Notes under the pieces: model-generated
What the model was told of the DNA's origin: nothing
Seen by the model: the letters and a program-made list of their open reading frames with translations, nothing else
Database searches by the model: none
Assembly: GCA_032718475.1 (NCBI GenBank)
Contig: JAUCBJ010004009.1
Span: 1-25,463 of the forward strand
Direction: 5' to 3'
Source of the DNA: Nemertoderma westbladi
Lineage: Eukaryota; Xenacoelomorpha; Nemertodermatida; Nemertodermatidae
Length of the DNA: 25,463 nt
Part shown: one piece after another, positions 10,045-19,146 of the stretch
Layout of the letters: each line of letters begins with the position of its first letter
Position numbering within the stretch: the first letter of the stretch is position 1
Translations under genes and position numbers: made by a program

Positions 10045-10740
10045 TGGACTCCCTCATTATATCTCTCAAGGATGCTGCGAGTTTGGACCAAACATCCCAG
10101 GAACTCCTCCATGCAGTTTAGAATGGTTTCCACATTAAACCTGTGGGTACGCTCCTGTTCCTCCCATACTAGAAACTGCGGGATAAACTTTCCTGGGACA
10201 CTGGCCTTGTCCTCTATGACAATCGACTAGTCGTCCCCAAGGCAGTGCACCCCGGTGTGCACCAGCGACTCCATGCCTCCCATCAGGGGGTTGAACGTAC
10301 AAAGCATCGTGCGCGCCTCGCTGTTTTCTGGCCTAATATTGGTGAAGACATCCGTCACATGGTACGTAGACTCATGTGGCCTCTGCCAGGAATCATGCCC
10401 AAGCCAGCCCCGTGCGAAACCTCTAGGCCTACTCCAGCCCAGCCAAGCGGAGCATTCGAGGACACCTCTGCAGACCTACAGTACAGTATTTGATGTTCGT
10501 GGACGTAGCTACCTCGTCCAGTGGCGGCGTTAGGGGCCCCCGAACCCCCCAATCCGCCGGGGCCCTGAGCACGCCCGGGCCCCGAGCACGAGCACGAGCA
10601 CGCCGGGGCCCTGAGCACGAGCACGCCGGGGCTCCAAGCACGCCAGGGCCCCACATACCCAATACGGCGGCGGCACAGACCCTAACGCCGCCCCAACCTC
10701 GTCTACACATGCCGGTTCTCTGGATGGCCCGGCCCTGTGT
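10045..10740 (+). pseudogene. Ty3-type integrase remnant (zinc-binding and start of core)
   Basis: The HHCC zinc-binding module is recognisable. The two histidines are encoded at 10272-10274 and 10281-10283 (HASH context), followed by GVERTK and AVFWP. The CxxC pair is at 10375-10386, in a frame shifted by one base. In-frame TAG codons at 10119 and 10170 and at least two frameshifts inactivate it. An FEDTSADL-like stretch near 10455 begins the catalytic core. A SGWP motif near 10716-10727 continues it, after interruption by a GC-rich insertion. Order and orientation agree with the protease and RT fragments upstream. Confidence 0.8.
10511..10703. mobile_element. GC-rich hAT-like MITE nested in the Ty3 integrase remnant
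   Basis: An 8-bp direct repeat ACCTCGTC flanks the insertion (10511-10518 and 10696-10703). Inside, the left end CAGTGGCGGCGTTAGGG is matched by an inverted right end (10680-10695) sharing GGCGGCGTTAGGG. An 8-bp target duplication with CAGTGGCGG-type termini is the hAT signature. The 177-bp body is GC-rich, with short repeats of GAGCACGAGCACGCC and CGGGGCCC, and encodes nothing. Removing the body and one copy of the repeat rejoins the integrase reading frame. Confidence 0.7.
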
Positions 10741-10758
10741 CACGGAGTTTCATGAATC

Positions 10759-11005
10759 AATTTTATCGCAATAATATTAATTATATCGCAATAATATTAA
10801 TTTTATCGCAATAATATTAATTTTATTGCAATAATATTAGTTTTATCGCAATAATATTACTTTTATCGCAATAATATTAATTCTATCGCAATAATATTAA
10901 TTTTATTGCAATAATATTATTTTTTTTGCTATAATATTAATATTAATTTTATTGCAATATTATTTTTTTCGCATTAATATTAATTTAATCGCAGTAGGCC
11001 TAATA
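10759..11005. repeat. 20-bp AT-rich minisatellite
   Basis: Units of TTTTATCGCAATAATATTAA run tandemly from 10761. The first eight copies are nearly perfect, then copies become degenerate to about 11005. The last degenerate unit carries an extra TAGGCC that creates the octamer TAGGCCTA (10995-11002). Confidence 0.9.
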
Positions 11006-12109
11006 TTTACCTACTTTTTAGATCAAAAAAATATTATTGAACTAAAATACTAAAAGTATGCCATATACCGAATACCGGTACTGTTGACTGTATGTTTATG
11101 CTGTAGATAGTCAGTCAGTTATGTAACACTACTGTAGTTTAACCATGACTACTGCAATAGCACTGTTATACCACTACTCTGATTATCTTAATATAAACAA
11201 TATTGCTTTGCCTATATCGATTTATATTATTATCTTGTTTGCGATTCGACACCGGATCGTTACAACTTGTTCCCCTACCGTAGTTGGTAGTTATACTTGT
11301 AGAATGTAATTATCCGCAACGCAATCGGTACATTATTACATAGTCGGTCAACAAAATCGTAAAATTTGGAGAAAAGATACAGGCAGACAGGTAGTTATTG
11401 GTTATGTAACCAGGTAACTGTAAGTGCTAGCTGCAGGGCTGGCTAGTCAGCTAGTGCATGTGCTTAGAAGTTCTGAAGTTAGTACATTACTGATGCAGTG
11501 ATGTACTGGTAGAATCAGTACAGGCAGACAGGAGTACAGTATTATTTCTATGTGAATTGTTTCTATGTATTATTTATATGCATTAACCATTGCAGCATTT
11601 CTGTTTCTGCCAGTCATCTGTAGTGCTAGTGCATAGCAAGTTGATACATAAATTGTCGACTTACGGTATTTCAGCTTCAGGTAATTTATTATTAGGGCCT
11701 ATGGCTTAAGGCATATCTTTCCACAAACGTGTGGTTGAGGGAAATCATTCGCCAACACAGCAACAATTTGAAAATGTTCTTTAAGAGTAAAGACAGTCAT
11801 CTCTTGGCTTCAGAAATTCTTCGATTACAAATTTGGACCAAAATACAAAATATGGCAGCTCAAAATAGTAGTTCACAAATGTACAGTTCTCCATGTGGCA
11901 TGCTGGCATGTGGGGTGGGTGTGTGCCAAGAAAGACAATGCTACAGTCCTACAGTCTAACAGTAGATTATTTTTTAAATAAAGAAATATTATTTTAATTA
12001 GGTCGGATTATAAAATTACAGATAGGCAGATAGGGGGGGACTTTCGACACAATACAAATGCATCCCTCTCCAGGGAAAAATTCGACGCGAATAACAGCTG
12101 ATTACTCAC
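11006..12109. other. AT-rich intergenic region
   Basis: No gene is recognised. ACAGGCAGACAGG occurs twice about 138 bp apart (near 11380 and 11519), and TACAGTA/TACTGTA heptamers occur near 11128 and 11535. A 76-codon frame at 11729-11959 shows no domain. Confidence 0.5.
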
Positions 12110-13455
12110 AAAAATATGGTATACAGACGTTTCGGCCTAGTGCGGAGTGCCTAGGACGTTTCGGTCCAGGACGTTTCGGCCCGGACATTTCGGCCCGGAC
12201 GATTCGGCCCGGACGTTTCGGCCCATGACTGTAACTGAATGAAAAGGCTAACTTGTTTGATATGATAATAATTATTCATTAAAATTATAATTATTTCACA
12301 ATAACATACAAACACTTAATAAAATATCTTTCATGAAATGGCTATTTAATTTACCTTTATTTCAAAATAAAATAAACATTAGGGAAGTGGTGCTCTGGTT
12401 CCATAGACAATTCGCCATCAATTATATTATGTGGCCGAAAAAATGCAAGTCAGAACAAATCTATTGGTCTCGAGTACCACATTACTAATCCTAATATACA
12501 GTACTGTACTACCAAAGTGAATCAATTTCACGAACCATGTAGGGCTTAAATCTCGTCTGATCGATATATTTTGGAGATACTTCATTAACTTTAAACATTA
12601 GGCCTACTCAATTGATAATTCTTGTAGCTGGACAGTGTATTGCAGCTATGTCTTAATGATCTGTTGAAACAATAACTCTCATCTTCGATGGTAGATGATT
12701 TATACCCATAGAAAACGACGTATAATGCTTTTATTAATTAATATTTTATTTCACGTCACATCCACTCTGGTCCTTTTAATACGCATACATTTCATCTAAA
12801 TTTAAATTTAATACGCATAATATATTTCATCTAAATTGAAATTTAATTCGCATATATTGTATCCCATTCCATTCCATTTTTTAGCAATGCTCCTAGTGGA
12901 ATATTTCTTATCTATTATATTTTTAAGACCAACATTAAAATACAGTAATACATTTAATTCGGTGTATTTTAATGTAGGCCTACTTTATTTATTGACTCAT
13001 ATTTTAAAATACGTATGTTTTTTTATGGGGGAAACCCAATCATCATAATACTAAAGTTAATTTGTCAGCATATGTTATCTTTGTTTTAAGTTACAGTATG
13101 GTGTATATCGGTATGACTAATTACCCAAACGCACCCAATCGGCACCATAATAATAATAATAATATTACATTAGTTATTATTTATAAATATAATGTAGAAC
13201 TTCGATCTTGACGACTTTCAAACAGGTGTCGGAGCAGTTCCTACTGTCAACTACTCTTGTAACGAACGTAAAAAACTACATAACAAATATATTGAATAAA
13301 TTATTATTAATTAATAGCTTATTTAAGGGAGTAAAGTGAGTCTTTGGGCCAAAACGTCCGACAAGCAAATCTTGTATTTCATTCCTTGGGCCGAAACGTC
13401 CTAGGCCAAAACGTCTTAGACCGAAACGTCTGTCTGTCTGTTACCCCAAAAATAT
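12110..13455. mobile_element. Non-autonomous DNA transposon with repeated GACGTTTCGG termini
   Basis: AAAAATAT at 12110-12117 and 13448-13455 forms an apparent 8-bp target duplication around a 1,330-bp body. The left end begins GGTATACAGACGTTTCGG. The right end, read inverted, begins GGGGTAACAGACAGACAGAC and then the same GTTTCGG. Each terminus contains tandem repeats of a 14- to 15-bp GGACGTTTCGGCCC-like motif (12127-12226 and, inverted, 13338-13436). The interior is AT-rich and lacks a transposase. GG-starting termini with 8-bp duplications resemble Merlin-type elements, but the superfamily is not certain. Confidence 0.7.
12774..12858. repeat. About 34-bp tandem repeat, 2-3 copies
   Basis: The motif TTTCATCTAAATTTAAATTT followed by AATACGCATA recurs with small changes inside the 12110-13455 element. 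Confidence 0.7.
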
Positions 13456-14357
13456 AACTGTAACCTGTTCTATTAAATGTAGTTTATTGTTTTCGTTAAA
13501 ATAACGTGCCACTAAAACCTGTTTCTTTTCCTCAACTGAGAATTTAACATTGATGCGGGATATTAGTTCGCCAAGATGGGATTTACATCCAGTGCCGATT
13601 TAGAATAGTTTCCCGCCAGACTTTGTAACTACGCGCAGTACTGCAGTATAAATACGGTATATTTAGCAGTAAAATACGAGAAATATATTTGTTGCAGCAC
13701 TGTAGCTTTAATATAAATTTATAATATAGTTCTTATTCCACTAATTAATTTTAAATTTAGTTTTTTATATTGTTTTGATTTTATCTGTTTATAGACCGAA
13801 TCTTTTTCGTTATTTTGTTTTTCTTTCAATTAACTGGCACCGGTAATTATGTTCTTTAGTTACCCATTAGTGTTCCCGGAAGGGACCCTGGGCTGCCGCT
13901 GCTGGGCTGCTAGGTGATTTTTTATCCCCATTAATTTAAATATTATGTGTGTAATAAATAATAATCTAGTGCCTACTACATTATTAAATTGAAGATTGAT
14001 ACTTAAAGATTCATTTGGTTGAATTGAAATGGTTAATTAATATTATCGTTATAATTAATAACTCCATGATAATACCCGATGACCGATAATTTCTTCACGC
14101 TTTTTACTACCATCTCAACCAGGACTGCAGGAACCAGACTGCCAAAGGTCGTGGCAAAAAGTTAACCTTTCCACGCTCAAACAACAACTAGACCTATATA
14201 TTTTAAGCCATATTACTGTGAGAAGGATACTATTACTGTATTGTGGAACAATATAATTAGTGCAACTTAAGTCTTTCCGATTTCTTTTATTTAATTTGTG
14301 ACTTTTATTTCATCGCTGTACGATTCGGCAATTTTAAATACAGTAGATAAATATAAA
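13456..14357. other. AT-rich intergenic region
   Basis: No coding frame or repeat structure can be supported. A short GC-rich island near 13876-13912 (CCCGGAAGGGACCCTGGG and following bases) is the only compositional break. Confidence 0.5.
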
Positions 14358-14754
14358 TTAACACGTTAGCTCCGGATTGAGCACTGGCTGACTGGTGCAC
14401 AATTCGTTTTTTAACTTTACTGAAGGTAGGTAGGAAGGAGGTATTGAGATGCGGTTTCTTCCTTGGTGGTTCTCCATTATTTTATAGGCCTAAATACAAT
14501 GAGAGTGAATTTGAGCACCGGTGCCCAAAGGCATTCCCACAAAATGTAATTAACAACAAGTAAGTTGTTGAGCACTGGTGCACAATCCGCAGTTGAGGAA
14601 CAGCACAGGAATGTTCAGCGGTGCACAATCCGCACTAACTAAACGCCAAGCCTCAAATCCTGCCGCAGTCATGGAACAGCACATGGTTGTTCACCGGTGC
14701 CCAATCCTCAGTAACAAAGAACCAGTGGTTTCAGAGCCGCAGCTAACGTGTTAA
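14358..14754. mobile_element. TTAA-flanked MITE with CACGTTAGCT termini
   Basis: TTAA at 14358-14361 and 14751-14754 flanks a 389-bp body. The left end CACGTTAGCTCCGG and the inverted right end CACGTTAGCTGCGG match at 13 of 14 positions. TTAA duplications again suggest a piggyBac-type transposase acting in trans. The interior contains at least five copies of a GCACYGGTGC- or CGGTGCACAATCCGC-like motif, several of them palindromic. No protein is encoded. Confidence 0.7.
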
Positions 14755-15421
14755 ACATTAATAACTAGTTAAACTGTTAAATACTTTTATTTCTAACTAT
14801 TGTTTACTAAAAAATAAAAGTTATTTTAAATACTCTGAAACTTTTATAAGCATGGCTGAGTGCACAATCTGACAATGAACCTGTTTTAATTATTATTGTA
14901 TTATTTGTTGTTTTTCGTTTTAAATTTGATCAGATAAACAAACATTTTTCAATTTTAAAATAGTTACGGTACCTTTCGGTCAATAACGTTGTCATTATAC
15001 TGAATTATTGGTTTATTTCTTTACAAAAATATATACTGTTTGAAAAACAAATACGCGCCCAATTTTGGAATGAATTGTAATTATTACATAATTATGAACT
15101 GTCTTGCATTACGCAACTAATAATTATTGTTGTATCTAATATTTCATTCTCAATTATGTAATTATGTTGCTTGTTATAAGCTGAATAGGACTAAAGCATT
15201 CATTTGCTTTGGTCAGGTGGTTGTTTAATAATAAAATATAATATAATATAGGCCTATACATTACCACTTACAACAACTTACTAGAACTAGTAGGTAACGT
15301 ACTAGGCCTACTGAACTATCAATCTAAATCAGACGTACCGGTAGTGGTAACTCTTAACTATAAAACTCTTGTAATACAGTAATAATATAGTTAAACCATC
15401 ACAACGGAGTCCAACGAGCCA
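14755..15421. other. Upstream region of the SPCA-type ATPase gene
   Basis: This AT-rich stretch would hold the promoter and 5' untranslated region. An ATATAATATAATATA tract at about 15236-15250 is the only TATA-like candidate, about 170 bp from the ATG. TAGGCCTA occurs twice (15249 and 15303). Nothing here identifies a transcription start or a splice acceptor with confidence. Confidence 0.4.
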
Positions 15422-18211
15422 ATGGGTTTCTCCGACATTGTCGGCTGTATGCCGTCGGCCAGAGCCGCTGTCCTCTCCATCTCGGACGTTGTGGACGCAC
15501 TTGAGACGGACGAGGACACCGGTCTGTCCAGCTCCGAGGCCAGACAGCGCCTTCGTCTCCATGGTTACAACGAGTTCTCGGTAGCGGCCGGCGAACCGAA
15601 ATGGAAGAAATTCCTGGGCCAATTTAAAGACCCAATGATATCGTTGCTATTAGTTTCCGCCCTTATTAGTGTCTGTATGGGACAATACGACGACGCGATT
15701 TCTATAACTGTCGCCATATTTATTGTGGTTTCCGTCGCTTTCGTCCAGGAGTGTAAGTCAGAACGCTCGCTAGAGGCGCTAAAGAAACTCATTCCTCCGT
15801 CGTGCCACTGCGTCCGTGACGGTGACCTGACGGACTTCCTGGCGAGGGAACTGGTCCCGGGGGACCTCGTCTCCATAACGACGGGGGACCGAGTCCCCGC
15901 GGATATCCGGCTAGTCCGATCGGTAGACCTCCAGATCGACGAGTCCTCCTTCACCGGGGAGACGGACCCCGCGGGTAAAACAACCGCGGCGGTTAGTGAA
16001 CCCACGCAGAGCGGTTCCAACATCGCGTTTATGGGAACTCTAGTGAGGTGCGGTCACGGCCGCGGGGTCGTCATAGGTACCGGAGTTAATTCCGAGTTCG
16101 GTGAGGTGTTTAAACTCATGGAGGCGGAAGATCCTCCTAAAACTCCGTTGCAACGATCGATGGACGGCCTAGGGAAACTCATATCGGTTTACTCGTTCAT
16201 TATTATCGGGTTTATCATGGCCCTCGGGTATATTGAGGCGCGTCCGTTGCTCGAGATGTTCACCATCGGGGTTAGTTTAGCGGTTGCCGCGATACCGGAA
16301 GGGTTACCGATCGTGGTCACTGTTACCTTGGCGATCGGTGTGCAGCGTATGGCTGGGAGACGCGCTGTCGTTAAGAAACTCCCGGCCGTAGAGACGCTGG
16401 GTTGCGTTAACGTTATCTGTTGCGATAAAACCGGGACGTTGACGCGGAACGAGATGACGGCGACGAGGGTTGCTACGAGCGACGGGGTCGCGGCGGAGGT
16501 CACTGGGGTCGGTTACAGCGAGGGCGGCAGGGTGCTGGTGGAGGGGGCGCCGGCAGGGAGCGCCACGCAGGCCACGTTGACTCGGTTGGTGGAGACCGGG
16601 TGCGTGTGCAACAACGCGGGGTTGTACGGGGCCTCAGGGGGGTGCTGGGTTGGCGGGGATGGGTCCGCAGGGGGATGCTGGGTTGGTGGCGATGGCTCCC
16701 CCTCACGCGGGAGCCGCTCGCTCTACGGGCAGCCCACCGAGGGGGCGCTACTCGTACTCGGGGAGAAGTTGGGAGTATTAGGGAGCGCCAGGGAGTGGGA
16801 GCGGGTTTCCGAACATCCCTTTAGTTCCGAATTCCGATGGATGTCGGTAGAATGTCGGAACATCAGTACCGGGGCTGTCGAGGTGTTCCTAAAGGGCGCC
16901 TTGGATACGGTTCTCACTCAGTGCGTTAGTTACGCTTACTACAACCGGAAGTCGCCGTTAACGCACGACGCTAGCGAGGGATTCCGTGCGAACGAGACCG
17001 CGATGGCGAGTTCGGGGTTGCGGGTGTTGGGGTTGGCGAGGGGCGCTGCCCGCGGGGAGCTGTGCTTCCTGGGTCTGGTCGGGTTGATGGACCCGCCGCG
17101 GGGGGGCGTGGCGGACAGCGTGCGGACACTGGTCGCCGAGGGGGTCGCCGTGAAGATGGTCACGGGCGACGCGGAGGAGACGGCGACGGCTGTCGGCTCC
17201 CGTCTGGGGCTGTACGCCGCGGGGTGTCGGACAATGTCGGGGGCCGAGTTAGACGCGTCGGACGCGGCTACGTTGAGTCGGGTGGCCCATCGTGTCGCGA
17301 TATTCTACCGGACGACACCGGCTCACAAACTAAAGATCGTTAAAGCTCTCCAGTCGACCGGGAATATCGTCGCGATGACGGGAGACGGAGTCAACGACGC
17401 CGTGGCGCTGCGAGCCGCGCACATCGGCATCGCGATGGGCCAATCCGGTACCGACGTCTGTAAGGAAGCAGCCGATATGATCCTAATGGACGACGACTTC
17501 TTCACCATCCAGGCCGCCATGGAGGAGGGTAAATCTCTCTTCTACAACATCCGCAACTTCGTCGGCTTCCAGCTGTCGACCAGCGTGGCCGCTCTCGCCC
17601 TCATCGGACTCTCTACCCTCGCCAAGATCCCCAACCCCCTGAACGCGATGCAGATCCTCTGGATCAACATCCTGATGGACGGGCCACCGGCGCAGAGTCT
17701 CGGCGTCGAGCCCCCAGACGCTGACGTCATACGCCGCCCCCCTCGCAGCCCCAAGGAGCCAATCATAACTCGCTATTTAGTCGTTAACGTCCTCATCAGC
17801 GCGTTCGTTATCGTCTCCGGGACTCTCTTCGTCTTCATTAACGAGATGTCCGACAACATCGTATCCCCGCGGGACACCACAATGACTTTCACTTGTTTCG
17901 TATTCTTCGACATGTTCAACGCGCTCTCCTTCCGTTCCCAACGCCGTTCCGTGTTCCGTCTCGGTATTAACCGAGTGTTCCTCGCCGCTGTAGGCGCCTC
18001 TCTACTCGGACAGCTCCTCGTTATATACTTCCCGCCTTTACAGCGAGTCTTCCAGACGGAGGCCCTCACCTGGAAGGATATCGCGTTCCTCGTCGCGCTC
18101 ACTTCGTCGGTCCTCGTTGTTAGCGAAGTTAAGAAACTCGCAGAAAATCTCTGGGAATATCGGAGGCAGAGAAAGTACCGTCGTGTACAGTTTACAGAGG
18201 ATATCGTTTAG
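15422..18211 (+). CDS. ATP2C1: Secretory-pathway Ca2+/Mn2+ P-type ATPase (SPCA, ATP2C family)
   Basis: A single 929-codon frame matches the SPCA/Pmr1 family from end to end, close to the usual length of about 920. These pumps move Ca2+ and Mn2+ into the Golgi lumen using ATP. The protein begins with a cytosolic segment. M1-M2 lie near 72-110, the actuator TGET at 178-181, M3-M4 near 253-300 with PEGLP at 292-296, and DKTGTLT at 335-341 with D335 phosphorylated. KGA follows at 491-493, TGD at 581-583, GDGVND at 654-659 and M5-M10 from about 711 to 901. Metal-site residues N749 and D753 fit the family, and V288 and Q758 correspond to the Pmr1 pair linked to Mn2+ selectivity. Introns are absent, the coding sequence is much richer in GC and CpG than its flanks, and the nucleotide domain has a glycine-rich insert. 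The stop lies in a minisatellite unit. Whether it is the main locus or a retrocopy is unresolved, but no disabling change is visible. Confidence 0.96.
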   Translation: MGFSDIVGCMPSARAAVLSISDVVDALETDEDTGLSSSEARQRLRLHGYNEFSVAAGEPKWKKFLGQFKDPMISLLLVSALISVCMGQYDDAISITVAIFIVVSVAFVQECKSERSLEALKKLIPPSCHCVRDGDLTDFLARELVPGDLVSITTGDRVPADIRLVRSVDLQIDESSFTGETDPAGKTTAAVSEPTQSGSNIAFMGTLVRCGHGRGVVIGTGVNSEFGEVFKLMEAEDPPKTPLQRSMDGLGKLISVYSFIIIGFIMALGYIEARPLLEMFTIGVSLAVAAIPEGLPIVVTVTLAIGVQRMAGRRAVVKKLPAVETLGCVNVICCDKTGTLTRNEMTATRVATSDGVAAEVTGVGYSEGGRVLVEGAPAGSATQATLTRLVETGCVCNNAGLYGASGGCWVGGDGSAGGCWVGGDGSPSRGSRSLYGQPTEGALLVLGEKLGVLGSAREWERVSEHPFSSEFRWMSVECRNISTGAVEVFLKGALDTVLTQCVSYAYYNRKSPLTHDASEGFRANETAMASSGLRVLGLARGAARGELCFLGLVGLMDPPRGGVADSVRTLVAEGVAVKMVTGDAEETATAVGSRLGLYAAGCRTMSGAELDASDAATLSRVAHRVAIFYRTTPAHKLKIVKALQSTGNIVAMTGDGVNDAVALRAAHIGIAMGQSGTDVCKEAADMILMDDDFFTIQAAMEEGKSLFYNIRNFVGFQLSTSVAALALIGLSTLAKIPNPLNAMQILWINILMDGPPAQSLGVEPPDADVIRRPPRSPKEPIITRYLVVNVLISAFVIVSGTLFVFINEMSDNIVSPRDTTMTFTCFVFFDMFNALSFRSQRRSVFRLGINRVFLAAVGASLLGQLLVIYFPPLQRVFQTEALTWKDIAFLVALTSSVLVVSEVKKLAENLWEYRRQRKYRRVQFTEDIV
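16634..16699 (+). repeat. 33-bp in-frame tandem duplication in the ATPase nucleotide domain
   Basis: Two 11-codon units encode [11 protein letters not shown] and [11 protein letters not shown] (residues 405-426). They lie in a G-rich stretch between the conserved CVCN and GxPTEGA motifs, where known SPCA pumps have a short loop. The two DNA units differ at several third positions, so the duplication is not brand new. Confidence 0.9.
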
Positions 18212-19146
18212 TAGAATATCGCTGGTTAGGGTTACTGAGGATATCGTTTAATAGAATATCGCTGGTTAGGGTTACTGAGGATATCGTTTAATAGAATATC
18301 GCTGGTTAGGGTTACTGAGGATATCGTTTAATATGATATCGTTAGTAAGGTTTACAGAGGATATCGTTTAATAGAATATCGTTGGTTAGGGTTACTGAGG
18401 ATATCGTTTAATATGATATCGTTAGTAAGGTTTACTGAGGATATCGTTTAATAGAATATCCGTTGGTAAGGTTTACTGATGATGTCGTTTAATAGAATAT
18501 CGCTAGTTAGGGTTACTGAGTATATCGTTTAATATGATATCGTTGGTAAGGTTTACTGAGGATATCATTTAATAGAATATCGCTGGTTAGGGTTACTGAG
18601 GATATCGTTTAATATGATATCGTTAGTAAGGTTTACTGAGGATATCGTTTAATAGAATATCCGTTGGTAAGGTTTACTGATGATATCGTTTAATAGAATA
18701 TCGCTGGTTAGGGTTACTGAGGATATCGTTTAATATGATATCGTTGGTAAGGTTTACTGAGGATATCGTTTAATAGAATATCGCTGGTTAGGGTTACTGA
18801 GGATATCGTTTAATATGATATCGTTGGTAAGGTTTACTGGGGATATCATTTAATAGAATATCGCTGGTTAGGGTTACTGAGGATATCGTTTAATATGATA
18901 TCGTTAGTAAGGTTTACTGAGGATATCGTTTAATAGAATATCCGTTGGTAAGGTTTACTGAGGATATCGTTTAATAGAATATCGTTGGTTAGGTTTACTG
19001 AGGATATCGTTTAATAGAATATCGCTGGTTAGGGTTACTGAGGATATCGTTTAATATGATATCGTTGGTAAGGTTTACTGAGGATATCGTTTAATAGAAT
19101 ATCGCTGGTTAGGGTTACTGAGGATATCGTTTAATATGATATCGTT
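18191..19146. repeat. 40/41-bp minisatellite starting at the ATPase stop codon
   Basis: About 24 units run in tandem. Form A contains TTACTGAGGATATCGTTTAA and then TAGAATATCGCTGGTTAGGG. Form B has TATGATATCGTTGGTAAGG in its second half. The two forms often alternate as a dimer. The first unit (18191-18230) includes the last codons of the ATPase (FTEDIV and stop). GATATC palindromes recur in every unit, and form A carries GGTTAGGGTTA. Confidence 0.95.

Noticed and set aside
10429-10774. Proline- and arginine-rich frames on both strands
   Set aside because: They arise from the GC-rich body of the hAT-like MITE.
12836-13048. 70-codon hydrophobic frame inside the GACGTTTCGG element
   Set aside because: AT-rich sequence gives F, L, Y and I codons by chance; no transposase or membrane-protein motif is present.
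15565-17766. Several antisense frames inside the ATPase gene
   Set aside because: High GC content suppresses stop codons on the opposite strand, and none has a recognisable domain.
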